A stretch of 8,725 nucleotides of DNA from Chlorobiota bacterium (GTDB lineage: Bacteria; Bacteroidota; Ignavibacteria; Ignavibacteriales; Ignavibacteriaceae), in assembly GCA_008363265.1 (NCBI GenBank), contig RHKR01000072.1, positions 1 to 8,725 on the forward strand. The letters are read 5' to 3'. Positions within the stretch are counted from its first letter, which is position 1. Every line of letters begins with the position of its first letter. Shown here in pieces: positions 1-6,166 of the stretch. The notes beneath the pieces were generated by a model. The model had not been told where the DNA came from. It was given only the letters and a program-made list of their open reading frames with translations, and searched no databases. The position numbers and the translations under genes were made by a program.

Positions 1-227
1 GGTACCGCCCCGACTACGATTTTCTCACAAGGATCGGCGTTGCAACCATCGATCCGGTAACCCTCGAACCGCACTACGACAACACGACATTCGAAACCAA
101 CATCCCCGGGGTCTTCCTCGCGGGTGTGGTCTGCTGCGGCCTCGAAACCCGTAAATGGTTCATCGAGAACTCACGCTATCATGCGACGAATATTTTTGTC
201 TACATCAGGGAGCTGCTGAAAGCTTAG
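1..227 (+). CDS. ypdA: C-terminal fragment of YpdA-family (bacillithiol disulfide) reductase
   Basis: Reading from base 3, 74 codons run to a TAG stop at 225-227; the rest of the gene lies before the window. The peptide begins YRPDYDFLTRIG, continues through NIPGVFLAGVVCCG and ends in a segment containing RKWFIENSRYHATNIF. This is the C-terminal part of a FAD/NAD(P)H-dependent thioredoxin-reductase-like flavoprotein. The xGVFLAGV segment is the usual second FAD-contacting motif near the end of the family, and the FIENSRYHA tail is characteristic of YpdA rather than TrxB. YpdA reduces bacillithiol disulfide in the cytosol, so its presence suggests a low-molecular-weight-thiol pathway of that type (family knowledge, not shown here). 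It converges on rmuC with only 16 bp between the stop codons, and I see no obvious terminator hairpin there. The family call is fairly safe; the thiol substrate is inference. Confidence 0.8.
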   Translation, partial: YRPDYDFLTRIGVATIDPVTLEPHYDNTTFETNIPGVFLAGVVCCGLETRKWFIENSRYHATNIFVYIRELLKA

Positions 228-243
228 ACCGCTCCCTGCGACT

Positions 244-1662
244 TTAAAACAGTTTCTCTGTCTCTTCTGGCTCATCCTCATTGGATGAGTCGCCCGCCGT
301 GAGGCGCTTGACATCGAAACCGCCGAGCTTCGCGATCTCGTGTCCGCGTGAAGTAAGATTCCCCTTGCCGCTTTTTAGCTGACCATCGGCATCATTAAAC
401 ACTCTCTGCGCTTTTTCGAGTGCTCTTCCCACATCTTCGAAGTTCGCCACAAAACCTTCCAGCTTCTTAAGGAAATCCTGTACCTTCTTGGCAATCAGGA
501 TGGCGTTCTCGTTCCGTTTCTCCGTTTTCCAGATGTTCTGGATCGTTTTCAGGGTTACGAAGAGCGTGGTCTGGGTAACGATTACTATGTTCTTCTCAAA
601 AGCCTCAGTGTATATCTCCTTTGCCTCTTTCATCAACAGGTTGAAGGCGGGTTCGATCGGGATGAACATCAGAACATAATCGAGGGAGTTTATCCCCTCA
701 AGTCGGGAATAATCCTTTTCGCTCAATAGTTTGATGTGCCCCCTGACCGATTTCACATGCTCTCTCAGATAAGCCTCTTTCAGGGCTTTGTCTTCGGTCG
801 AGTGGTATTGCTCATATGCCTTGAGCGAGGCCTTAGCATCAACAATTATCTGCTTCCCGCCAGGGAGGTGAATTATGGCATCGGGCCGGTAGGTTGAGCC
901 GTCGCGGTCGCGGGTGCTGAACTGTGTTTCGTACTCGCGGCCTTTTTCAAGTCCGGAGGTTTCAAAAAGGCGCTCGAGCACCACCTCACCCCAGTCGCCG
1001 AGGGTTTTATTGTCGCCTTTGAGTGCTTCCGTGAGGTTCTGGGCTCCTTCGCTGAGCTGTTTGTTCAGCTCGCGGAGTGCCTGCAATTCCGTTTTCAGTG
1101 AAGAGCGGTCTCTGGTTTCTTCGGTGTAGATGCTCTCCACCCGGGTTTTGAACTGGTCGATGTTCTCTTTGAACGGTTTGAGAAGCGACTCAAGGTTCTG
1201 GCTGGTCTGGTCGGTGAATGTCTTTTGTTTTGTTTCAAATATCCGGTTGGCAATAACCTCGAACTCTTTGGTGAGGGCATCCTTCGCGTCTTTCAGCTCC
1301 TGCAGGCGGACCTCCATGCTCTCCTTTTCGGAACTGTAACGTTCGGTGAGGCCTTTGTATTCTGCGTTAAGGTTCTTCACTGTCTCCCGCAGGCCGCTTA
1401 ATTCCTCCTCAAGCAGAGGCACCCTTCTCGCAGATTCATAAAATCTTCCCTTTTCGGCTTCCAACTCACGGATCTGCCTGTTGTAAGCGCTTCTCTCACT
1501 CTCCAGTTGGGTTTTAAGTTGGGAGTTTTCGCCTTCCGCCCTCTTCGCCGATTCCTCCAACAGCGCGATCCTGCCCTCAGACCCCGACTTCTTCGATGCC
1601 GCCACAAAATACCCTATCACCGCTCCGATGATTATTCCTACAATCAAAAATACTATTTCCAT
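244..1662 (-). CDS. rmuC: RmuC family protein (DNA recombination-limiting, PD-(D/E)XK-like)
   Basis: The 472-residue protein has the full RmuC architecture. A single N-terminal membrane helix (about residues 3-22) is followed by a long charged coiled coil (about 28-210) and then the conserved RmuC domain (about 215-430). That domain opens with LGDWGEVVLERLFE. It also contains RPDAIIHLPGGKQIIVDAK, where D261, D275 and K277 fit the D-X13-DxK spacing of a PD-(D/E)XK nuclease-like fold. RmuC restrains inversions and other rearrangements at short inverted repeats in E. coli; its biochemical activity is poorly defined. The ATG at 1662 is supported by an AAAGGGG ribosome-binding site 6 nt upstream. 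The acidic C-terminal tail looks disordered. Only 25 bp separate the start from the upstream hepT stop, so read-through from mntA-hepT is plausible. It is noteworthy that a protein linked to inverted-repeat stability sits in a window rich in inverted repeats, but that may be coincidence. Confidence 0.93.
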   Translation of the reverse strand: MEIVFLIVGIIIGAVIGYFVAASKKSGSEGRIALLEESAKRAEGENSQLKTQLESERSAYNRQIRELEAEKGRFYESARRVPLLEEELSGLRETVKNLNAEYKGLTERYSSEKESMEVRLQELKDAKDALTKEFEVIANRIFETKQKTFTDQTSQNLESLLKPFKENIDQFKTRVESIYTEETRDRSSLKTELQALRELNKQLSEGAQNLTEALKGDNKTLGDWGEVVLERLFETSGLEKGREYETQFSTRDRDGSTYRPDAIIHLPGGKQIIVDAKASLKAYEQYHSTEDKALKEAYLREHVKSVRGHIKLLSEKDYSRLEGINSLDYVLMFIPIEPAFNLLMKEAKEIYTEAFEKNIVIVTQTTLFVTLKTIQNIWKTEKRNENAILIAKKVQDFLKKLEGFVANFEDVGRALEKAQRVFNDADGQLKSGKGNLTSRGHEIAKLGGFDVKRLTAGDSSNEDEPEETEKLF

Positions 1663-1668
1663 GGTGTA

Positions 1669-1675
1669 CCCCTTT
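1669..1675 (-). promoter_or_regulatory. Ribosome-binding site of rmuC
   Basis: On the minus strand the sequence AAAGGGG lies 6 nt before the ATG at 1662. It is one of the clearer Shine-Dalgarno sequences in the window and supports that start codon. Because it falls in the 25-bp gap after hepT, rmuC can be translated independently even if transcribed from upstream. Confidence 0.6.
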
Positions 1676-1687
1676 GTTAATTTTAAT

Positions 1688-2014
1688 TTATATCAACTGC
1701 TGAAGTTCTGAAATCAAAGGAGGGAGATTTGTTTTAATGGTGTTCCAAACTTCCCGGACATCAACTTCATCGTACTCATGAATGAGAAGATTCCTCATTG
1801 ACTGCATTTCACGCCATGGAAGATGCTTGTGTTTTTCCTTGGTCTCATCAGAAATTCTGCGGGCTGCTTCTCCGATTATCTCAAGGCGCCTGATAACCGC
1901 GTCCTGGCACATTCCGTCGGCAGCGAACTCTTCAAAATCAAGATCGGCAACATATTTAACTGCCATAAGTGCAGAATCAAGGATGTCTTTCAGATAGGCC
2001 GGGTCACGCTGCAT
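1688..2014 (-). CDS. hepT: HepT-like HEPN ribonuclease toxin (DUF86)
   Basis: This 108-residue all-helical protein carries the HEPN signature RNLLIHEY at residues 74-81. It has the exact R-X4-H-X-Y layout of HepT toxins, with R74 and H79 as the presumed RNase residues and Y81 as the tyrosine that the partner modifies. The DAVIRRLEIIGEAARRIS stretch (38-55) and the C-terminal VREVWNTIKTNLPPL segment are also typical of the family. Known HepT proteins are dimeric RNases whose activity is blocked when the cognate MntA nucleotidyltransferase adds AMP to the motif tyrosine. The ATG at 2014 overlaps the 3' end of mntA by 11 bp, implying translational coupling with the antitoxin made first. Length matches the usual 100-140 residues, and the motif is intact, so the toxin is probably functional. 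Target RNA is unknown. Confidence 0.9.
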   Translation of the reverse strand: MQRDPAYLKDILDSALMAVKYVADLDFEEFAADGMCQDAVIRRLEIIGEAARRISDETKEKHKHLPWREMQSMRNLLIHEYDEVDVREVWNTIKTNLPPLISELQQLI

Positions 2015-2357
2015 AAATCACCACGATATCGGACAGAATAGAGTCTCTTCTGTACTGGTTTTTACTTTTCTCAACTGTTCGCCGGTTCACAAGGTCAACC
2101 TCTCGGCCAAATATCTCGCGAAGCTCATCTTTCATTCTTACAACATCAAACAATGTATGAGAGCATTGCTCGCTATAAGTGACAATTATATCAACATCAC
2201 TTTGCGAATTAAAATCGTCACGAAGCACTGAGCCGAACAAACCCATTTCGGAGATTTCGTGGCGCTTGCAGAAATCTTTCAAGCGGGACAGAACCCCATC
2301 GGGCTCTTTGTGTCCAAGTCTGTTTGCAATTATATTTCGGAGATTTTCTTCAAGCAT
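2004..2357 (-). CDS. mntA: MntA-like minimal nucleotidyltransferase antitoxin
   Basis: This 117-residue protein has the minimal nucleotidyltransferase motif G42-S43-X10-D54-V55-D56 within GLFGSVLRDDFNSQSDVDII. A third acidic residue lies in GREVDLV (D88), completing the metal-binding triad. These features, and the immediately following overlapping hepT, identify it as the MntA antitoxin of a type VII toxin-antitoxin module, which inactivates HepT by AMPylation. An AAGG sequence 7 nt upstream of the ATG at 2357 supports the start. The gene appears more AT-rich than the flanking rmuC and aspS, consistent with horizontal acquisition, though I judged this by eye. The catalytic residues are intact. 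Its promoter should lie in the AT-rich DNA between 2358 and about 2486, next to a 32-bp repeat array that could be part of its control. Confidence 0.9.
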   Translation of the reverse strand: MLEENLRNIIANRLGHKEPDGVLSRLKDFCKRHEISEMGLFGSVLRDDFNSQSDVDIIVTYSEQCSHTLFDVVRMKDELREIFGREVDLVNRRTVEKSKNQYRRDSILSDIVVIYAA

Positions 2358-2486
2358 AAACTTACCTTTTTCTTCAACCGAAATTTACAAACTTGCGGAA
2401 CAATAAATTTTATCATTGAATGATCAAAAATTTGTGAGTCAAATTCAACGCTTTATCGAATCTCAATGGAAGTGATATTCGTATAA

Positions 2487-2582
2487 TTCCGGACTTTATT
2501 CCCGAATTATTATGTGTTTTCAGGAATCTATTCCCGAATTATTATATTTTTTCGGGATTTAAATCCCGAATTATCACATTTT
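2487..2582. repeat. Tandem array of three 32-bp palindrome-bearing repeats
   Basis: Three units lie head to tail with an exact 32-bp period: 2487-2518, 2519-2550 and 2551-2582. Each begins TTCnGGA and carries the core TCCCGAATTAT (at 2500, 2532 and 2564), with an AT-rich tail ending in TT. The first 20 bases of each unit form an inverted repeat. It is perfect in unit 3 (TTCGGGATTTAAATCCCGAA), and units 1 and 2 match that palindrome at 16 and 15 of 20 positions. The array lies 130-225 bp upstream of the mntA start and just downstream of the aspS terminator. Possible roles are a multi-site operator for a dimeric regulator or a dispersed intergenic repeat. There are no unique spacers, so it is not a CRISPR. 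Confidence 0.8.
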
Positions 2583-2620
2583 TACTTTTCAACTCCCGGT
2601 TTCCTTCAAAAAAGGCATAA

Positions 2621-2650
2621 AAAAAGCCGCCTCAACTTGGGCGGCTTTTT
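2621..2650 (-). terminator. Rho-independent terminator of aspS
   Basis: An 11-bp stem, AAAAAGCCGCC pairing with GGCGGCTTTTT, encloses an 8-nt loop. On the minus strand it is followed by an uninterrupted run of seven T. It begins 18 bp after the aspS stop codon at 2669. The A-tract and T-tract make it symmetrical, so it could also stop transcription from the other direction. It insulates the mntA-hepT region from aspS. Confidence 0.92.
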
Positions 2651-2668
2651 CAATTATTTGGCTCCTGT

Positions 2669-4438
2669 TTACTGTCTGATCTTCAGGTGAAGTTCCTTCA
2701 ACTGGTCCTCGGCGGCGAGGGAGGGACTGTCGTCCATGAGTGAGATAGCGTTGGCAGTCTTGGGGAAGGCGATCACTTCACGGATCGACTTCTCACCGCA
2801 GAAGATCATGCAGAGACGGTCGAAACCGAACGCGATACCACCGTGCGGAGGCGCGCCGTACTGGAAGGCACCCATCAGGAAGCCGAACTTCTCCTTCGCA
2901 TCCTCTTCGGTGAAACCGAGGGTCTTGAACATCTTCGCCTGCAGTTCTGAATCGTGAATTCTGATGCTGCCGCCGGCGATCTCGTTTCCGTTGAGCACGA
3001 GGTCGTACGCCTGAGCCCTTACAGCCGATGGATCGGTATCCATAAGCTCGAGATCCTCCATGTTCGGGGAGGTGAAGGGGTGGTGCATGGCGTAGTAACG
3101 CTGTGTCTCGTCGTCCCACTCGAACAGAGGGAAATCCTTAACCCACAGGAGCTTCGGCTCTGAATCTTCAGTTACCAGATTGAGTCTGCGCGACATTTCA
3201 AGGCGGAGATTGCCCATCAGCCCGAGGGTTTTGTACTTCTTTCCGCTGAGGATCAGGATGAGGTCACCCGGTTTGGCGCCAAGTTCCTTAACCATCGCCT
3301 CTTTTTCGGAGTCGGTGAAGAATTTCATTGTCGGCGACTCAAGTCCGTCCTCTTTCACGCGGATCCAGATCAAACCGCCCGCACCCTGCTTCTTGATGAA
3401 GTCGGTGAGGACATCGAGCTGGTTCCTGGTATAGTCGCCGCATCCCGGGGCTACAAGCCCGGTGATAACACCTTTCGTATCAATTGTATCTTTGAACACT
3501 CTGAAATCGGTGCCGGCAAAGACATTGTTGAGAGTCTTCATTTCGAGGTCGAAACGGAGGTCGGGTTTGTCGGAGCCGTATTTTTCCATCGCTTCCTCGT
3601 AGGTGAGGCGAGGAATCGGTGTCTCGAGCTCGCGTCCCCATACATCTTTGTAGAGCACCTTCATCAGGTTCTCGAACATGGAGAAAACAAATTCCTGATT
3701 GATGAACGACATCTCGACATCTATCTGGGTGAACTCAAGCTGGCGGTCGGCGCGAAGATCCTCGTCACGGAAACACTTTACGATCTGGAAATACCTGTCG
3801 TACCCGGCAACCATCAATATCTGTTTGTACTGCTGGGGTGACTGTGGCAGAGCGTAAAACTTCCCTTTGTGAAGTCTGCTCGGCACGAGGAAGTCGCGCG
3901 CGCCCTCCGGCGTCGATTTCATCAGCACGGGTGTTTCAACCTCAACGAATGCATTGGCGTCGAAGAACTGCCTGGTCACCTGATACATCTTGTGACGGAG
4001 CAGCAGGTTCCTCTGCATCGCGGGACGGCGCAGATCGAGATAGCGGTACTTTAACCGGAGCTCCTCATGCACATCGATATCATCCTCGATTGGGAACGGA
4101 GGCGTTTTCGCCCGGTTAAGTATCACGAGTTTTTCAACCATCACATCGATAAATCCTGTCGGAAGTGCGGGGTTCTCAGTCCCTTCAGGCCTCTTTCTGA
4201 CAGTCCCTTCGATCGAGATAACGAACTCTGATCTGAGTTCCTTCCCGTGATGGTGAGCGTCAGCGTTGTATGTATGATCGAAAACCACCTGGGTGATCCC
4301 GAAACGGTCGCGAAGGTCGATAAATATAACCCCGCCAAGGTCACGTCTTACCGCCACCCAGCCGTTCAGCACCACTTTATTGCCGATATTGTTTTCCCGT
4401 AATTCTCCGCAATTGTGTGTTCTTAACTTGAATTCCAT
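2669..4438 (-). CDS. aspS: Aspartyl-tRNA synthetase (bacterial type)
   Basis: The 589-residue protein matches the usual bacterial AspRS length and order. An N-terminal OB-fold anticodon-binding domain (about 20-108, with GWVAVRRDLGG) precedes the class II catalytic core, which is interrupted by the bacterial GAD insertion (about 297-430). Visible signatures are motif 1 (FVEVETPVLMKSTPEGARDF, 164-183), the QSPQ loop (199-202), motif 2 (FRDEDLRADRQ, 223-233) and motif 3 (GIAFGFDRL, 534-542, with R541). It charges tRNA-Asp with aspartate in the cytosol. One oddity is in motif 2: the bacterial consensus RADRQPEFTQ reads RADRQLEFTQ, with Leu234 for Pro. Whether the enzyme also charges tRNA-Asn cannot be settled from here. 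The gene is probably monocistronic, with its own terminator immediately downstream. No strong Shine-Dalgarno precedes the ATG at 4438. Confidence 0.98.
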   Translation of the reverse strand: MEFKLRTHNCGELRENNIGNKVVLNGWVAVRRDLGGVIFIDLRDRFGITQVVFDHTYNADAHHHGKELRSEFVISIEGTVRKRPEGTENPALPTGFIDVMVEKLVILNRAKTPPFPIEDDIDVHEELRLKYRYLDLRRPAMQRNLLLRHKMYQVTRQFFDANAFVEVETPVLMKSTPEGARDFLVPSRLHKGKFYALPQSPQQYKQILMVAGYDRYFQIVKCFRDEDLRADRQLEFTQIDVEMSFINQEFVFSMFENLMKVLYKDVWGRELETPIPRLTYEEAMEKYGSDKPDLRFDLEMKTLNNVFAGTDFRVFKDTIDTKGVITGLVAPGCGDYTRNQLDVLTDFIKKQGAGGLIWIRVKEDGLESPTMKFFTDSEKEAMVKELGAKPGDLILILSGKKYKTLGLMGNLRLEMSRRLNLVTEDSEPKLLWVKDFPLFEWDDETQRYYAMHHPFTSPNMEDLELMDTDPSAVRAQAYDLVLNGNEIAGGSIRIHDSELQAKMFKTLGFTEEDAKEKFGFLMGAFQYGAPPHGGIAFGFDRLCMIFCGEKSIREVIAFPKTANAISLMDDSPSLAAEDQLKELHLKIRQ

Positions 4439-4479
4439 TCGTTCTCTGTAACTTTGCTTATTTCAAAAAAATCTGACCT

Positions 4480-4488
4480 TAAATTTAG
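4480..4488 (-). promoter_or_regulatory. Possible aspS promoter element (CTAAATTTA)
   Basis: On the minus strand CTAAATTTA ends 41 nt before the aspS ATG. The same 9-mer occurs 42 nt before the phrB ATG. It resembles the -7 element of Bacteroidota-type promoters (TAnnTTTG) except for the last base, and I could not find a convincing upstream -33 TTG. This is a weak, position-based call. Confidence 0.3.
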
Positions 4489-4531
4489 GTAATCACAGTG
4501 TGGTAAAAAAGGGGGTTCCGTTAAACTGCAG

Positions 4532-4579
4532 TCCGCCTTCGGCGGATCGCCGCGGCGAGGCAGAGTCCGCCGCGGCGGA
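4532..4579. repeat. Cluster of three GC-rich palindromes
   Basis: Within 48 bp lie a perfect hairpin TCCGCC-TTC-GGCGGA (4532-4546), an adjoining perfect 12-bp palindrome TCGCCGCGGCGA (4547-4558), and a perfect 14-bp palindrome TCCGCCGCGGCGGA (4566-4579). The first and third share the word AGTCCGCC. Composition is far above the local average. Such a cluster is typical of dispersed REP-like intergenic elements and could also act as a transcription barrier or mRNA-stabilising structure for phrB. Function is inferred only. Confidence 0.7.
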
Positions 4580-4595
4580 GCAAAGGGAGAATAGC

Positions 4596-4683
4596 ACGCG
4601 GATGAACACTGATTAAACAGATTAACGCAGAGAATATGACCGACCTCTCCGCGGAAATCTGCCCAATCAGCGTGTATCTGCGT
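4596..4683. repeat. Long imperfect inverted repeat (32-nt arms)
   Basis: The arm at 4596-4627 and the reverse complement of 4652-4683 agree at 23 of 32 positions, with a 24-nt loop. Both are made of repeated words of the form GCGGAT, CTGATT, CAGATT and ACGCAGA. This resembles the ATCTGCG-rich dispersed intergenic repeats I associate with uncultured bacterial genomes, an impression from memory. It may fold into a long cruciform or RNA hairpin. It has no coding potential. Confidence 0.6.
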
Positions 4684-4757
4684 CCTTAAGAATGACCCAC
4701 AAAATCCGTGTTAAATCCCCCGAAGGGGCAAGCGTGAAATCTGTGTAACCTTTCTCC

Positions 4758-4776
4758 ACACTCTACACTCTACACT
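4758..4776. repeat. 7-bp tandem repeat over the phrB stop codon
   Basis: ACACTCT is repeated about 2.7 times (4758-4776). On the minus strand this reads as GTGTAGA units, and the TAG inside one of them (4765-4763) is the phrB stop codon, so the last three codons (C-R-V) are made of repeat. CACTCTACA (4766-4774) is also perfectly complementary to TGTAGAGTG (4783-4791) across an 8-nt loop, giving a small hairpin at the end of the coding sequence. Confidence 0.7.
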
Positions 4777-6124
4777 TCTTAATGTAGAGTGCTGTATCAA
4801 ACTTCCGCTTGCAGCCGTTGTAGTTCATGTAGCGAATCTTGCCGAAAACGGGGCGTTCGGTCCAGGCGCGGTCGTGGATACCGCCGACCGACCATGCAAC
4901 ACCGGTGTAGCCGTTGGGATCGCGGCCGTCGAGGCTGTATTTATCGTTCAGATAAATCGCGATGCGCATCGCCTCTTCAGGGCTTTCCGACCACTCCAGT
5001 ATCTTCTTCGCCCAGTACATCCTCATGTAGCCGTGCATCTTACCTTTTTTCACCATCTCGAGCTGCGCGGCGTTCCAAAGGTCTTCGTGGGTGGCGGAGG
5101 TTTCAAACTGTTCGAGTGAGTAGATGTATTCACGCCGGTCATCACGGTGCTGATTCAGTGTCAGCTTCGCCCAGTCCTTCAGTCCATCGAATGAGTCATA
5201 TTTTGTGTTGAAGTAGCAGAAGTTATCCGCCAGTTCGCGCCTGACGATCAGCTCCTCGAGAAAGGCATCCTTGGCTTCCACATTTTTCACGCGGAGGAAG
5301 GCTTCATGCGCGACGCGTTGCGGGGATATCTGTCCGAAGTGGAGATACGGCGACAGGTCCGACTGATACTCCTCTGTGGGATCGTTCCTTAAGTCATTAT
5401 AATGGTCGATCTTCTTCATCAGGAAGTTCTGCATCACCCTTTCGGCCGCGGCAGAGCCGGGCTTAAAAGTGGCAACCTCCTTGACATCATGGTTGATCTT
5501 AAGTGAGGAATTGAGCGCCTCCCAGTCAACCCGTTCAGCATAATGCTCCTTCACGACGGGCTCTTCAAGACTCGGGAAATCGGTAAGAAATTCCGGCAAA
5601 AGTTTGTGAATTTTGGGTCTGATCGTGTAAGCGCCGAACTCCTCCTTGTTCGTAACATACAGAGCGGGCACCACATTGTGCGCGTCGACCTCGTAAAAAG
5701 GAATGTTTATTCCCTTCGCCACATCCCGCTTCCAGATTCTTTTAACTTTCAATGGATCAAAATCAGAAACCAGCACAGAAGCCTTTACATCTTTCAAAAA
5801 ACGGGGAAGTGTCGCCGCGGGGTCACCGGGGAGCACAGCGAAAGGGATCATGTAAGCCCTGAGCTTCTGCTCCACTTCATGAAGTCCCTTCAGCATGAAT
5901 GCGTACTGTCTTTCCGTCGCCTCCAGGAAATCGGGTACGAGTGTGAAGACCACCATCAGCGGAAGCTGTCTTTTGTTGGCTATCTGAAGGGCGTGAAGGA
6001 GCGCCCAGTTGTCCTCGGTCCGCTGGTCGCGGCTCATCCAGTAAACAACCACCCCGTTTCTGTTACTCCCCTCCTGAAGAAGTCTCACCCTTCTCGGATC
6101 CACTACAATCTGTCTGTGCATCAT
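4763..6124 (-). CDS. phrB: Class II CPD photolyase
   Basis: This 453-residue flavoprotein is a deoxyribodipyrimidine photolyase that uses blue or near-UV light and FADH- to split cyclobutane pyrimidine dimers. Class II identity is clear from YWMSRDQRTEDNWALLHAL in the N-terminal Rossmann-type antenna domain (28-46). It is also clear from EVDAHNVVP (145-153) and FGAYTIRPK (163-171). The C-terminal FAD and DNA-binding domain adds SDLSPYLHFGQISPQR (255-270), EELIVRRELADNFCYF (290-305), GKMHGYMRMYWAKKILEWS (361-379) and the long GRDPNGYTGVAWSVGGIHDRAW stretch (400-421). Length is normal. Two ATG codons are adjacent (6124 and 6121); the second is 6 nt from a GGGAG sequence and the first only 3 nt, so the second may be the true start. 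The last residues are encoded by a tandem repeat. It is divergent from lysA. Confidence 0.96.
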   Translation of the reverse strand: MMHRQIVVDPRRVRLLQEGSNRNGVVVYWMSRDQRTEDNWALLHALQIANKRQLPLMVVFTLVPDFLEATERQYAFMLKGLHEVEQKLRAYMIPFAVLPGDPAATLPRFLKDVKASVLVSDFDPLKVKRIWKRDVAKGINIPFYEVDAHNVVPALYVTNKEEFGAYTIRPKIHKLLPEFLTDFPSLEEPVVKEHYAERVDWEALNSSLKINHDVKEVATFKPGSAAAERVMQNFLMKKIDHYNDLRNDPTEEYQSDLSPYLHFGQISPQRVAHEAFLRVKNVEAKDAFLEELIVRRELADNFCYFNTKYDSFDGLKDWAKLTLNQHRDDRREYIYSLEQFETSATHEDLWNAAQLEMVKKGKMHGYMRMYWAKKILEWSESPEEAMRIAIYLNDKYSLDGRDPNGYTGVAWSVGGIHDRAWTERPVFGKIRYMNYNGCKRKFDTALYIKKCRV

Positions 6125-6127
6125 GAT

Positions 6128-6147
6128 CTCCCGGAACCGCGGTTCCG
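6128..6147 (-). promoter_or_regulatory. Palindrome abutting the phrB ribosome-binding site
   Basis: A perfect 16-bp palindrome CGGAACCGCGGTTCCG occupies 6132-6147. On the minus strand it is followed at once by the phrB Shine-Dalgarno GGGAG (6132-6128), sharing one base with it. In the mRNA it could fold into a stem just 5' of the ribosome-binding site; in DNA it has the form of a dimeric operator in the phrB-lysA divergent promoter region. Either would place it in control of phrB, but no regulator is identifiable. Confidence 0.45.
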
Positions 6148-6166
6148 CTGTCTTAACTATTTTAAG

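Larger units (their letters stand above)
2358..2668. other. Intergenic region between aspS and mntA: terminator, repeat array, presumed mntA promoter
   Basis: No credible gene lies in these 311 bp. Going against transcription of the flanking minus-strand genes, it holds an AT-rich stretch directly upstream of mntA (2358-2486), the three-unit 32-bp repeat array (2487-2582), and the aspS terminator (2621-2650). On the minus strand TAAATTT occurs at 2387-2381, about 23 nt before the mntA start. It could be part of a promoter -7 element of the Bacteroidota type (TAnnTTTG), but the match is incomplete and I would not call it firmly. Confidence 0.55.
4439..4762. other. Repeat-rich intergenic island between phrB and aspS
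   Basis: These 324 bp contain no credible gene. The aspS-proximal part (4439-4500) is AT-rich and should hold the aspS promoter. The rest is a mosaic: three GC-rich palindromes (4532-4579), a long imperfect inverted repeat (4596-4683), a short CCCC-GAA-GGGG hairpin (4718-4728), two related words (AAATCCGTGTTAA near 4701 and AAATCTGTGTAA near 4737), and a heptamer tandem repeat at the phrB end. I see no poly-T hairpin serving as a conventional phrB terminator, so one of these palindromes may do that job. Confidence 0.6.

Noticed and set aside
2487..2582. Possible small CRISPR array
   Set aside because: The 32-bp units are directly contiguous and diverge within themselves. There are no unique spacers between conserved repeats and no cas genes in the window.
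4439..4762. Small RNA or riboswitch upstream of aspS
   Set aside because: The palindromes lie too far upstream and are arranged as independent repeats. I see no T-box, aptamer core or terminator-antiterminator layout.
4789..5211. 140-codon plus-strand reading frame opposite phrB
   Set aside because: It is very rich in Arg, Ser and Cys and lies wholly antisense to a strongly conserved photolyase, so it is a shadow of that gene.
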